Source: Bradyrhizobium sp. CCBAU 51765 | Lineage (GTDB): Bacteria > Pseudomonadota > Alphaproteobacteria > Rhizobiales > Xanthobacteraceae | Assembly: GCF_015291725.1 (NCBI RefSeq) | Contig: NZ_CP030038.1 | Location: 3,585,001 to 3,649,000 of the forward strand | Direction of reading: 5' to 3' | Length of the DNA: 64,000 nt | Shown here: positions 27,859-36,739 of the stretch, piece after piece | Layout: every line of letters begins with the position of its first letter | Numbering within the stretch: the first letter of the stretch is position 1 | The notes under the pieces: model-generated | Told to the model about the DNA's origin: nothing | Database searches by the model: none | Seen by the model: the letters and a program-made list of their open reading frames with translations, nothing else | Translations under genes and position numbers: made by a program

Positions 27859-28260
27859 ATGCCGAAGCTCGACCATCTCCGCCCCAGCGGCCTGCATCAC
27901 AATCCGGCCTATTCCCACGTCGTGACCGCGACCGGTGCGCGCACCATCTACATCTCCGGCCAGGTGTCGGTGGATGAGGAGGGGCGCATCGTCGGCGAGG
28001 GCGATATCGCCGCGCAGACGACGCAGGTGATGCAGAACCTCGGCCTCGCGCTGAAGGCGGCGGGGGCGACCTACGCCAACATCGTCAAGATCACGACGTT
28101 CGTCGTGAACTACAAGCCGGAGCTGCGCCCGATCATCGGCAAGGCCCGCTCCGCCTTTTTCGAAGGCATGGAGCCGCCGGCCTCGACGCTCGTCGGCGTC
28201 TCCGCGCTCGCCGCGCCGGAATGGCTGATCGAGATCGAGGCGGTCGCAGTCGCGGATTGA
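27859..28260 (+). CDS. RidA family protein (copy 2)
   Basis: A 133-residue RidA-superfamily protein, close to the usual length. It has IYISGQVSVDEEGRIVGEGD, VMQNLGLALKAAGATYANIVK and the C-terminal WLIEIEAVAVA typical of the family. It differs clearly from the other RidA protein 1.3 kb upstream. Imine/enamine deaminase activity is possible but untested. It converges with the ACT-domain gene across a palindromic repeat. Confidence 0.9.
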   Translation: MPKLDHLRPSGLHHNPAYSHVVTATGARTIYISGQVSVDEEGRIVGEGDIAAQTTQVMQNLGLALKAAGATYANIVKITTFVVNYKPELRPIIGKARSAFFEGMEPPASTLVGVSALAAPEWLIEIEAVAVAD

Positions 28261-28266
28261 GGGACT

Positions 28267-28352
28267 GTAGGATGGGGAGAGCGCAGCGAAACCCATCGTC
28301 CTTGCCGCGTGGATGGAGCTTGATGGGTTTCGCTGCGCTCTACCCATTCTAC
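28267..28352. repeat. Long inverted repeat between convergent genes
   Basis: Arms at 28267-28297 and 28322-28352 are near-perfect reverse complements (GGTAGAGCGCAGCGAAACCC core) around a 24-base loop. The stop codon of the ACT-domain gene lies inside one arm. It belongs to another bradyrhizobial repeat family and could end transcription from both sides. Confidence 0.85.
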
Positions 28353-28750
28353 GTTGCTATGGACAGCTCTTGCAGAACGGCTATCGCCTCATGCGCATGG
28401 TCAACGGGTACGAAGAGATGGTCGTGGTGGAACGCCGAAACAGCATTCACGCTGATGCCGGCTTCGGCGAGACGCGCGGTGATGGCCGCCAGGAAGCCGA
28501 CCGCATCGAGCGCCGAGGGAACCGTGAGCGTGATCAAGCGTGAGGCGAATTCGTAGCGCAGTCCCGCGCGTTCGGCATCCTCCAGGAATGCTACGACCGT
28601 TGTGCCCTCCTGCTCGCGGAACGTCAGGAGGGGATTGAGTGCTGAGGGCACGCGCTGCCCTGCCGGGATCGTGCAGAACACGAAGATGCCCGGCTGCAGC
28701 TTCGGCTTCATGTGTCGCAGCAGCATCCGGAGATCGCGTTCACCTGACAT
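28349..28750 (-). CDS. ACT domain-containing protein
   Basis: A 133-residue protein with two ACT-like halves; the C-terminal half LITLTVPSALDAVGFLAAIT...GISVNAVSAFHHDHLFVP is a clear ACT fold. Such small proteins bind amino acids as regulatory modules; no enzyme is attached here. Its ATG at 28750 overlaps the TGA of dinB (TGATG), so it is translationally coupled to dinB. A functional link to translesion synthesis is not obvious. Confidence 0.85.
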   Translation of the reverse strand: MSGERDLRMLLRHMKPKLQPGIFVFCTIPAGQRVPSALNPLLTFREQEGTTVVAFLEDAERAGLRYEFASRLITLTVPSALDAVGFLAAITARLAEAGISVNAVSAFHHDHLFVPVDHAHEAIAVLQELSIAT

Positions 28751-30039
28751 CACTCCTGCGCCTTCTCCGGCCCGTCATAGGCGATGCCGCGGATCACCGC
28801 GGCGCTGCCGAATTTCTTGCGCAGGCTGTCCACCGCGCGCTCGGCGTGCGCGGCGCGGCGGTCGAGCATGTCGGTATCGTCGCTCGCTGAGCCTTCGCGC
28901 AGCGCGCTGACGCCGGCGCCCATCAGGCGGAAGGCGGTGCCGTCGATCTCCTTGGCCAGCATCTCGCGGCAGATCGAGAAGATCTTTGCTGCGAGCTGGG
29001 TCGGGGCCGCAATGGACTGCGAGCGCGTGCGCTGGCGGAAATCGGCGGTCTTCAGCTTCAGCGTGACGGTCGAGCCCGCAAGCTCGCTGCTCTTGAGGCG
29101 TGACGAGGTCTTCTCGCACAGTCGCCACAATATCTTCTCCAGCGTCGCGAAATCGCGGATGTCGGTCTCGAAGGTGGTTTCGCTGGAGATCGTCTTGGCG
29201 CCGCGGTCAGGCTCGACGCGGCGGTCGTCGATGCCGCGCGCGAGCCGCCACAGCCGGCGGCCGTCGCTCGGAAACTGCCGCATCATCTCGATCTCGTCGG
29301 CCTTCTGCAGGTCGGCGATGATGCGGAAGCCGCGCTGCACGAGGCGCTCCTGCGTCGCTGGTCCCACGCCGAAGATGAAGCCGACCGGCCTCGAAGCCAG
29401 CATCAGACGGGCTTCCTCCTGGTCGAGTGCGGCAAAGCCGCGGGGCTTGTCGAGATCGGAGGCGATCTTGGCCAGGAACTTGTTGCAGGACAGGCCGACC
29501 GAGACGGTGATGCCGATGTCACGCTCGATGTCGCGGGCGAAGCGCGCCAGCACCTTTGCCGGGATCATGCCGTGCACCCGTTCGGTGCCGGAGAGATCGA
29601 GGAAGGCTTCATCGATCGAGAGCGGCTCGACCAGCGGCGTCAGCGCCTGCATGGCCTGGCGCACCTCGCGGCCGACGCGGACATATTTGGCCATGTCCGG
29701 CCGGATCACGGTGGCATGCGGGCAGGCCTCCAGCGCCTTGAACATCGGCATCGCCGAGCGCACGCCATAGGTGCGGGCGATGTAGCAGGCGGCCGACACC
29801 ACGCCGCGTTTCCCCCCGCCGATGATGACGGGCCTGTCGGCGATGTCAGGATTGTCGCGCTTCTCGACCGTCGCGTAGAAGGCGTCGCAGTCGATATGGG
29901 CGATGGTCAGGCCCGCCAGCGCGCGGTGGCGGACGAGGCGAGGGGAACCGCAGGCCGAGCAGCGCCGCACCTCCATATCCAGGTCGGCCAGACAATCCCG
30001 GCAGAAGCAGCGGGGCCCGGCCGGGTCGGCGGCCGTCAC
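28750..30039 (-). CDS. dinB: DNA polymerase IV with N-terminal zinc ribbon
   Basis: A 429-residue Y-family translesion polymerase. The catalytic motifs are HIDCDAFYATVEK and PLSIDEAFLDLSG, with carboxylates for two metal ions. Unlike E. coli DinB, the first 40 residues carry an apparent zinc ribbon, CFCRDC...CSACGS, ahead of the polymerase core. No clear C-terminal beta-clamp pentapeptide was identified by eye. The GTG start at 30039 overlaps the stop of DUF3572 (GTGA). It probably acts in damage-induced mutagenesis. Confidence 0.93.
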   Translation of the reverse strand: MTAADPAGPRCFCRDCLADLDMEVRRCSACGSPRLVRHRALAGLTIAHIDCDAFYATVEKRDNPDIADRPVIIGGGKRGVVSAACYIARTYGVRSAMPMFKALEACPHATVIRPDMAKYVRVGREVRQAMQALTPLVEPLSIDEAFLDLSGTERVHGMIPAKVLARFARDIERDIGITVSVGLSCNKFLAKIASDLDKPRGFAALDQEEARLMLASRPVGFIFGVGPATQERLVQRGFRIIADLQKADEIEMMRQFPSDGRRLWRLARGIDDRRVEPDRGAKTISSETTFETDIRDFATLEKILWRLCEKTSSRLKSSELAGSTVTLKLKTADFRQRTRSQSIAAPTQLAAKIFSICREMLAKEIDGTAFRLMGAGVSALREGSASDDTDMLDRRAAHAERAVDSLRKKFGSAAVIRGIAYDGPEKAQE

Positions 30040-30395
30040 GGCACGTCGCGCTCCCAGGAGGGGTCGCCGAGCGCGTCCCCGAGGACCTGCCGCGCTGCGG
30101 CAACGTTGGTCGGATGCAGCTCCGAGGCGCTCGCGAAGGCCTTCACGGTGGCGTCATCGCGCAGCACGAAATCGAGCACGTTGAGGAGGAAATTCGGGTC
30201 CGAGGCGGCGTTCCGGAGGGTCTCCGGGCCCACACCTGTCTCAGCCAGGAACAGGCCCAGCCGCTCGGGCTCGCTCGCGACGAAGGACAGCGCCTGAATC
30301 GCAACGATTTCAGCGACTTCGCGGGGGTTGTGAACAGGCTTTTTCACGGGCCCGATTTGCCTTTCCGTTAACTTTCGGTGTCTACTTTGCATCAT
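30036..30395 (-). CDS. DUF3572 family protein
   Basis: A 119-residue protein of unknown function from an alphaproteobacterial family that is often next to dinB. The core PREVAEIVAIQALSFVASEPERLGLFLAETG is strongly helical. I chose the ATG at 30395 because a GGCGGAG ribosome-binding site stands eight bases before it; the GTG at 30347 (MKKPVHNPREV) is the alternative and would give the more compact form. It overlaps dinB by four bases and leads a DUF3572-dinB-ACT operon, divergent from divK. Confidence 0.85.
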   Translation of the reverse strand: MMQSRHRKLTERQIGPVKKPVHNPREVAEIVAIQALSFVASEPERLGLFLAETGVGPETLRNAASDPNFLLNVLDFVLRDDATVKAFASASELHPTNVAAARQVLGDALGDPSWERDVP

Positions 30396-30585
30396 GCCCG
30401 AGTCTCCGCCTTGAGTCTTGCGACCCGGGGGCAAGCAACTGGAAACCACATCGCAGAAAGTGGCCCCTCGGCTTTAACGAAACTAGAGCGAATCTGAGGC
30501 TAGTTTGAATCCAGTTTTCGAAGCGCCGGAAAGCGGCGCCTGAGGCGTCACATGTATCCGGCTTCGTGCCAATCAGGAGGACGGG

Positions 30586-30951
30586 ATGGCTAAGACCGTC
30601 CTGATCGTGGAAGACAACGAGCTCAACATGAAGCTCTTCCGCGACCTGTTGGAGGCGCATGGTTATCAGACTTCGGGCACCAGCAACGGTTACGAGGCGC
30701 TCGATCTCGTTCGCAAGATGCGGCCTGACCTCGTGCTGATGGATATCCAGTTGCCGCAGGTCTCCGGCCTCGAGGTGACGCGCTGGATCAAGGACGATCC
30801 GGAGCTGCGCGCCATTCCCATCGTCGCGGTCACGGCATTCGCGATGAAGGGCGACGAAGAGCGCATCCGCGAGGGCGGCTGCGAGGCCTATTTGTCCAAG
30901 CCGATCTCGGTCGGCAAATTCATTGAGACGGTCCGGCGTTTTATCGGATAG
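30586..30951 (+). CDS. divK: Single-domain response regulator DivK
   Basis: A 121-residue receiver domain with no output domain. In alphaproteobacteria DivK relays phosphate signals that control CtrA and asymmetric division. Receiver residues are Glu9-Asp10 (acid pocket), Asp53 (phosphoacceptor in LMDIQLP), Thr83 and Lys105. AGGAGG stands five bases before the ATG, an excellent ribosome-binding site. pleD follows 14 bases downstream, the standard order. Confidence 0.96.
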   Translation: MAKTVLIVEDNELNMKLFRDLLEAHGYQTSGTSNGYEALDLVRKMRPDLVLMDIQLPQVSGLEVTRWIKDDPELRAIPIVAVTAFAMKGDEERIREGGCEAYLSKPISVGKFIETVRRFIG

Positions 30952-30965
30952 GAAGTGAGTTCAAA

Positions 30966-32339
30966 GTGTCCGCGCGTATCCTGGTTGTCGATGACGTTCC
31001 TGCCAACGTCAAACTCCTCGAAGCCCGCCTGTCCGCCGAATATTTCGACGTGATGACCGCTTCGAACGGCACCGAGGCGCTGGCGATCTCAAGGCGTGCC
31101 GAATGCGACATCATCCTGCTCGACGTGATGATGCCCGACATGGATGGCTTTGAAGTCTGCCGCCGCCTCAAGACCGATCCCGCCACGCACCACATTCCCG
31201 TCGTCATGGTGACAGCGCTCGACAGCCCCGCCGACCGCAACCGCGGCCTGGAAGCCGGTGCCGACGACTTCCTCACCAAGCCCGTCTCCGACGTCGTGCT
31301 GATCGCGCGCGTGCGCTCGCTGACCCGGCTGAAGATGATGACCGACGAGCTGCGCATGCGCGCCATCACCTCGCTCGAGATCGGCATGCAGACGCCGGAG
31401 CGCAGCGCCGTGGCCGACACCGGGAAGGGGGGCCGCATCCTGCTGGTGGACGACCGCGAGTCCTCCTACGAGCGGCTGGCGACCATCCTCGCCGCCGAGC
31501 ACACCATCGACGTCGAGCCAAACCCGACGGAGGCGCTGTTCCACGCCGCCGAGGGCAACTACGACCTCCTGATCGTCTCGCTCGACCTCAACAATTTCGA
31601 CGGCCTCAGGCTGTGCAGCCAGGCGCGCTCGCTGGAGCGCACGCGGCATGTGCCGATCCTGGCCATCGCCGACCCCGAGAACTCGACGCGGCTGCTCCGC
31701 GGCCTCGAGATCGGCGTCAACGACTATCTGCTGCGCCCCATCGACAAGACCGAGCTGCTGGCCCGCGCCCGCACCCAGATCCGCCGCCGCCGCTACACCG
31801 ATCACCTGCGCGACAACGTGCAGAACTCGATCGAGATGGCGATCACCGACGCGCTTACCGGTCTGCACAATCGTCGCTACATGGAGAGCCATCTCGCGAC
31901 CCTCGCCGAGCAGGCCTCGATCCGCGGCAAGCCCCTGGCGCTGATGATCCTCGACATCGACTACTTCAAGTCGATCAACGACAATTACGGCCACGACGCC
32001 GGCGACGACGTGCTGCGCGAGTTCGCGGTGCGCGTGCGCAAGTCGATCCGCGGCATCGATCTCGCCTGCCGCTACGGCGGCGAGGAGTTCGTCATCGTGA
32101 TGCCGGAGACCGATCTTCACGTCGCCGGCATGGTCGCCGAACGCCTGCGCCGCTCGATCGCCGGCGAGCCGTTCGCGATCCACAAGGGCACCAAGCGCAT
32201 CGAGGTCACGATCTCGATCGGCCTCACCACGCTGGAGCGGAAGGGCGAGGCGGTTGCCGACGTCCTCAAGCGCGCCGACACGGCGCTCTATCGCGCCAAA
32301 CACGACGGCCGCAATCGCGTGGTGTCGCACGCGGCCTGA
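30966..32339 (+). CDS. pleD: Diguanylate cyclase response regulator PleD
   Basis: A 457-residue protein with two receiver domains (about 4-120 and 157-275) and a GGDEF domain (about 290-455) that makes cyclic di-GMP. It drives the motile-to-sessile transition in related bacteria. Asp53 of the first receiver is intact. In the second receiver the phosphoacceptor position is Ser (DLLIVSLDLNNFDG), as expected for an adaptor domain. The active site is GGEEF, with the product-inhibition RxxD site (RGID) five residues before it. The start is GTG at 30966. Confidence 0.96.
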   Translation: MSARILVVDDVPANVKLLEARLSAEYFDVMTASNGTEALAISRRAECDIILLDVMMPDMDGFEVCRRLKTDPATHHIPVVMVTALDSPADRNRGLEAGADDFLTKPVSDVVLIARVRSLTRLKMMTDELRMRAITSLEIGMQTPERSAVADTGKGGRILLVDDRESSYERLATILAAEHTIDVEPNPTEALFHAAEGNYDLLIVSLDLNNFDGLRLCSQARSLERTRHVPILAIADPENSTRLLRGLEIGVNDYLLRPIDKTELLARARTQIRRRRYTDHLRDNVQNSIEMAITDALTGLHNRRYMESHLATLAEQASIRGKPLALMILDIDYFKSINDNYGHDAGDDVLREFAVRVRKSIRGIDLACRYGGEEFVIVMPETDLHVAGMVAERLRRSIAGEPFAIHKGTKRIEVTISIGLTTLERKGEAVADVLKRADTALYRAKHDGRNRVVSHAA

Positions 32340-32766
32340 GGCCGCCACGACACAGAAATTGCGAAAACAACCCCATGCACAGTAGCCGGCGTTAGTCGGA
32401 TCAATGGGTTACGCGGGTAGCCAAAAGAATTGCGCTGTCGGCGGCGCGATTTGACTTGTCGGGCAAAACAGGAGCATGTTGGTAGCGTCGCGAAATGGTC
32501 CTGACGAGTAGTCAGGCGCCCGCGCTTCCTCCATAAACTCCGCTGTCATTCCCCGCGAAAGCGGGGAATCCAGTACGCCGCAGACTGTCGGCTCCATCAC
32601 AACCATCTCTGGAATACTGGAGCACCCGCGGGTGATGACACCGTGCCATGCGTGGAAGCGGTTGGTGCGGCGTGCGCTGCCTTCCCCACAGCTGGTGCAA
32701 GTCAAATTATGCGCGGAATCCCAGCGGTGCGGTCCCGGCTCCTGTTTGGCAGCTCGAAGCAGAGCC
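32340..32766. repeat. Gene-free region with degenerate interspersed repeats
   Basis: Contains a CCCATGCACAGTAGCCGGCG-like segment and a hairpin of TCATTCCCCGCGAAAGCGGGGAAT (arms about 32547-32571), plus a degraded partner near 32615-32640. These are pieces of common bradyrhizobial repeats. A 98-codon minus-strand frame across them has repeat-like composition and is not called. Confidence 0.6.
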
Positions 32767-35013
32767 TCAAGGAATGAGATAGATCGGGCTGGACCAGGCC
32801 TGGTGACCGTCTTCCTGAGTCACACGTACGTAGACCGGCAAGTCCGCCTGGAGATCACGTCCCTCGACGCGATGCCGGATCCGCATAGACATCGCGCTGC
32901 CGTTTTCCGGCAGTCGCCAGACGCGCAGCCGCCGTGCCAGCCCTCCGGCTTCGATCACACGTTCGTCGGAACCGAGAGATGCCAAGTCGACGTCGAGCGA
33001 GGCAAGATTGGTTTCGATCGCCAGATGTCCCACAGCCTTGTCTTCGACGAGAACATCGAAGCCCGCCATGTTGCCTGTCGTCACGGATTTCCAGGAGACG
33101 ATGTTTTCGCCGTCCGACCAGGACAAGGGCTGCTGCGGGTTGAGGAAGTTGATCGCTTTGACCTGCTTGATGCGGTTGCCCGAGAGCCGAGCCTTGCCAG
33201 TCCATGAGGTTTCCCGGCCGCGGCCCCGATACTCTGCGCCGCTCCACATCACGCGGATGCGTCGGCCGAGATCAGCGGCGGTGTAGGGACGGAACGTCTC
33301 GGCGACCTCCTTGCCGTGGAAGATGTCGATGCGCTCGATCGGTGCCGAGCCGGAGACATCGACGTCCAGGCTCAACCCGGTTCGGTTGGGTGCCACCACC
33401 GCGCCCATCAGGACGCTGGTGCCGCGCCGGGACTCCGTCGCTCCGAGCAACGGATCGTCGGCGTAGATCGCGACTGGTGTGTCGAAGGTGCCGTTCACAT
33501 TCATGTAGAGGCGCGTTCCCGTCGTGCCGTATTGCCGGCGCGCGCGTAGCGCGTCGAAGACGCCGTCGCGAGTCAGTTCCGTTGCCAGATAGCAGGTGAG
33601 GCCGCCGATGGCGCCAAACGTCGATGCGCCGGGTTGGGTCGCGCCCTGGCGTCCCTTGTGGTCGTCACTGTGGCAGACGATGCCGGGGCGGTGCCCGAGA
33701 TCGAAGGCGTCGTGGAGAAGCCATTCAAACGTGCCCCAGCTCGAATGGATCTCGACGGCGCGTTCGAGGCGACCGTCGTGCGCGACGCCGAGATCGGCGT
33801 ATCGCCCGCCGACATGCGCGATCACGACCGCATCCTCTCTGGCCTGCGCCAAGGTGTCGAACAGTGCGCCAGCCGTATAGCAGTCTGCGTCGGCGGCATC
33901 ATCGACGAGAATGCGCGAGGAGCGGTGGATCGGCCTGCCTTCGCGGCGGTAGAACACATTGCGATCGCCGCCCATGCCGGTGTTGCCCGACCATTCATAG
34001 CCGGGCAGGGTGACGAACCGGCCAGGCTCGTAGAGCTCGGCCGTGAGCGCGTTGAGCTCGGCCCAGAAACCGTCGGTGATCTGAAAATCGTTGCCTTGAT
34101 GTCCGATCACGTCGAGAAACGCCTGGTCGCGGCCGAACAGGAAGTAGTCCCTTACAGGATTGGTGCCGATTGTCTCGCCGCTCTGCCCGTGCAGGTCTCC
34201 CCAGAAATGCCAAAAAGGAGCGCCGTCAACGATCCTCGCGGGGGTCGAGGTGCACAGGACGTGTCGATCCCCAGCCGCTCGGACGTCAATGCGCAGGTCG
34301 CCTGGCTTGAGGGCCTTCAAGCCGTCGATGACCAGGGTCCCGCGTTCGCCAACGGCGAGCGCATGCTCCGGCAGTCCGGAAATGCTTGAAGACGCGGTCA
34401 GGCGAACGGGCTGCGCTCCCTGCGCCGTCGGGTTGCCCCAGATGTCTTCGGCCGCGATGCACAGCCGGAAACTTTCGCCAAGGATGTTCTGGCTCGGCAA
34501 GCTCGCGCGCCAGCGCACCGCTTCTCCCGGTACGAGGCGGATGTGGGGTGAGAGCGGCAGCTCGGTGTACTGATTGGTCGCGAATGCGTCGACGAGGGTC
34601 TTGAACTGAAAATGCTCGACCGCCGTCTGAAGCCGAATGCCTGGCGATCCCGCCCTGCGGTCGCCCATCCTGATCGTGATGGTCTCGCCCTTGCGCAGAA
34701 AGCCGCGGCCGACCCGAACGGTCAAGCTGTTGGCCCAGGGGCGGACGCCGCTGCGATCAACGGAATATTCGAGCTTGGCGCCGTTCGAGGCCTCGATGGT
34801 CGTGTAGTTGAGAGCCTCGGGATCGCTGAACTGCGGCTTGCCCATATCGGAGGTCGTGCGCCAGCAGACGCGGAGCCCGCCGGTGTCGTCGATGCCGAAA
34901 TCGCCCGCCGTGTACACGAAGGTGAGACTCTGCACCGAGCCGGCCGCGACCGGGTCTATCTGGTCCAGCGACATCGTTCCCATCTGGGCGGGCAGGTAGT
35001 CCTTGCAGATCAT
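32767..35013 (-). CDS. DUF3604 family PHP-like putative metal-dependent hydrolase
   Basis: A 748-residue protein. The N-terminal 260 residues are beta-rich and may be a binding domain. From about 265 a PHP-like domain begins: WGDLHGQSGE (Asp273, His275), VIGHQGND near 310, VIAHVGGRYADLG, EIHSSWGTFEW, then CHSDDHKGR (His448, His452). The C-terminal 200 residues are again beta-rich. No signal peptide is seen. The family is poorly characterised; a phosphoester or sulfoester hydrolase role is a guess. It is the last gene of a regulator-led ABC transporter operon. His277, expected in an HxH pair, is Gln. Confidence 0.85.
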   Translation of the reverse strand: MICKDYLPAQMGTMSLDQIDPVAAGSVQSLTFVYTAGDFGIDDTGGLRVCWRTTSDMGKPQFSDPEALNYTTIEASNGAKLEYSVDRSGVRPWANSLTVRVGRGFLRKGETITIRMGDRRAGSPGIRLQTAVEHFQFKTLVDAFATNQYTELPLSPHIRLVPGEAVRWRASLPSQNILGESFRLCIAAEDIWGNPTAQGAQPVRLTASSSISGLPEHALAVGERGTLVIDGLKALKPGDLRIDVRAAGDRHVLCTSTPARIVDGAPFWHFWGDLHGQSGETIGTNPVRDYFLFGRDQAFLDVIGHQGNDFQITDGFWAELNALTAELYEPGRFVTLPGYEWSGNTGMGGDRNVFYRREGRPIHRSSRILVDDAADADCYTAGALFDTLAQAREDAVVIAHVGGRYADLGVAHDGRLERAVEIHSSWGTFEWLLHDAFDLGHRPGIVCHSDDHKGRQGATQPGASTFGAIGGLTCYLATELTRDGVFDALRARRQYGTTGTRLYMNVNGTFDTPVAIYADDPLLGATESRRGTSVLMGAVVAPNRTGLSLDVDVSGSAPIERIDIFHGKEVAETFRPYTAADLGRRIRVMWSGAEYRGRGRETSWTGKARLSGNRIKQVKAINFLNPQQPLSWSDGENIVSWKSVTTGNMAGFDVLVEDKAVGHLAIETNLASLDVDLASLGSDERVIEAGGLARRLRVWRLPENGSAMSMRIRHRVEGRDLQADLPVYVRVTQEDGHQAWSSPIYLIP

Positions 35014-35053
35014 GTGACGTTCTTCTCGGTTCTTGTGATCGACGATGACCGGC

Positions 35054-35851
35054 TCATTCCATCATCCTGGCGACTTCTTCATCGAGACTGGCCAGAAGGG
35101 CCGTTTCGATCTCCAGGAATTCCGGTGCGGTGATGTCCCGAGGCCGCGGCAGGTTGACTTCAAACACCTGCTTGATCCTGGAAGGCCTCGCGGAGAACAA
35201 GTAAACCTTATCGGCGAGAAGCAGCGCTTCCTCGACCGAATGGGTGACGAACACGACGGTTTTGCGGTTGTCCTCCCAGATGCGAATGAAGTCATTGATG
35301 AGACGACGCTTGGTTTGCGCGTCCAGGGCGCCGAACGGCTCGTCCATCAGCATGACCTCTGGGTCGTAAGCCAGCGCGCGCGCGATCGCCACGCGTTGCT
35401 GCATCCCGCCGGACAAGGTGTGCGGAAAAGCCTTCTCGAAGCCTTTGAGTCCCACGAGCGAAATCAGATGCCGCACGCGCTCATCGGATGCGGCATCCCG
35501 ACGTCCCTGGACGTCGAGCCCGAAGCGGATGTTGCCTTCGACCGTCAGCCAGGGAAACAGGACATATTCCTGAAAGACGATACCGCGGTCCGGCATCGGC
35601 CTGTCGACGGTCCGTCCGTTCATCGAGACCGTGCCGGAAGAGGGGTGCTCGAAGCCGGCGATCATGTAGAGCAATGTCGATTTGCCGCAGCCGGACGGGC
35701 CGATGAAGGCGGCGAATTCGCCCTCCGCGATCTTGAGCTCGGCATCGCCGATGGCATGCACCATCTCTCCGTCCGCCGTGCGAAAGCTCTTCGCGACATG
35801 AATGACGTCGAGCTTGGGCGCGGACGAGTCGATCTGCGTCGAGATTGTCAT
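35054..35851 (-). CDS. ABC transporter ATP-binding protein (SsuB/TauB-like)
   Basis: A 265-residue ATPase powering import by the nitrate/sulfonate/taurine transporter family. Walker A is GPSGCGKST (near 52), the signature LSGGMQQR, Walker B VMLMDEPFGALDAQ, and the H-loop FVTHSVEEA. It sits between the permease gene (13 bases) and the DUF3604 gene (40 bases) in one operon. The substrate is unknown. Confidence 0.93.
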   Translation of the reverse strand: MTISTQIDSSAPKLDVIHVAKSFRTADGEMVHAIGDAELKIAEGEFAAFIGPSGCGKSTLLYMIAGFEHPSSGTVSMNGRTVDRPMPDRGIVFQEYVLFPWLTVEGNIRFGLDVQGRRDAASDERVRHLISLVGLKGFEKAFPHTLSGGMQQRVAIARALAYDPEVMLMDEPFGALDAQTKRRLINDFIRIWEDNRKTVVFVTHSVEEALLLADKVYLFSARPSRIKQVFEVNLPRPRDITAPEFLEIETALLASLDEEVARMME

Positions 35852-35864
35852 GGATTGGCTCTCC

Positions 35865-36728
35865 TCAGGCGGCGCGGACGGTGCCCCAACGCTCGATCGT
35901 GTAGCGTTGCAGCGGACGGAACAGACCTTTCTCGATCAAGAGGCCGAGCAACGCGATCATGACGATGCCGCCATAGACCGTTTCAGTGTCCATGAAGGTT
36001 CGGGCGTCGAAGATCAGATAGCCGAGGCCCCAGCCCGAGCCCGCCAGCATCTCGGCGCCCACCAGAGCGCGCCAGCCGTTGCTCACGGCGAGGATGTGGC
36101 CGGTGATGATCGAGGGCAGCGCTCCCGGCAGCAGGACCTTGAAGAACAGCTTGAAATGGCTCGCGCCCATCAGCTCGGCGGCCCACAGATGCTTCTTCGA
36201 GATGCCTCGCACGCCCGCGGCCGAGTTGTAGATGATCGGAAAGAGACCGGCGAGAAAGATCACGAAAATGATCGTCGCGTCCGTCATGCCGAGCCACAGG
36301 ATGATGATCGGCACCCAGGCAAGCGTCGGAATCGGCATCATGACGGTGATGATCGGGTCGAAGAAGGCATGAACGCTTCGGTTGATGCCCATGAGCAGAC
36401 CGAGGGCCGTGCAAATGACAGCGGCTAGCCCGTAGCCGACGGCAATGCGCCCGAAGCTCACGAGTGTATGCTTGAGAAGCACCGGCAGGGCGCCGTTCTC
36501 ACTGTGGAGCAGGCGCACCATATTGGCCACGACCGCCGAGGGAGGCGGCATCAAGACCGGATTCATCAGACCGAGGCGGCTGCTGGCTTCCCACAGCAGC
36601 AGCACGGCTGCGATCGGCCAGCAGAACCGCAAGCCCGCGCGGATCATCTGGACACCATGTGCGGCTGCCGACGTGCCCGCCGGGCGGACCATGCCTTCGC
36701 GGGGCGTCACTTCGATTTCGACCGTCAT
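35865..36728 (-). CDS. ABC transporter permease (SsuC/TauC-like)
   Basis: A 287-residue inner-membrane permease with about six helices and the cytoplasmic EAA-like loop AAGVRGISKKHLWAAELMGASHFKLFFKVLLPGALPSI (key residues E-L-M-G-A and L-P-G-A-L-P at about 180-205). It forms the channel with the adjacent ATPase. It starts 11 bases after the substrate-binding protein gene. Confidence 0.93.
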   Translation of the reverse strand: MTVEIEVTPREGMVRPAGTSAAAHGVQMIRAGLRFCWPIAAVLLLWEASSRLGLMNPVLMPPPSAVVANMVRLLHSENGALPVLLKHTLVSFGRIAVGYGLAAVICTALGLLMGINRSVHAFFDPIITVMMPIPTLAWVPIIILWLGMTDATIIFVIFLAGLFPIIYNSAAGVRGISKKHLWAAELMGASHFKLFFKVLLPGALPSIITGHILAVSNGWRALVGAEMLAGSGWGLGYLIFDARTFMDTETVYGGIVMIALLGLLIEKGLFRPLQRYTIERWGTVRAA

Positions 36729-36739
36729 CCGTCAGCCTT

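Noticed and set aside
32409..32705. A 98-codon minus-strand frame downstream of pleD
   Set aside because: It runs through interspersed repeats (TCATTCCCCGCG hairpin and neighbours), so its translation is repeat-derived.
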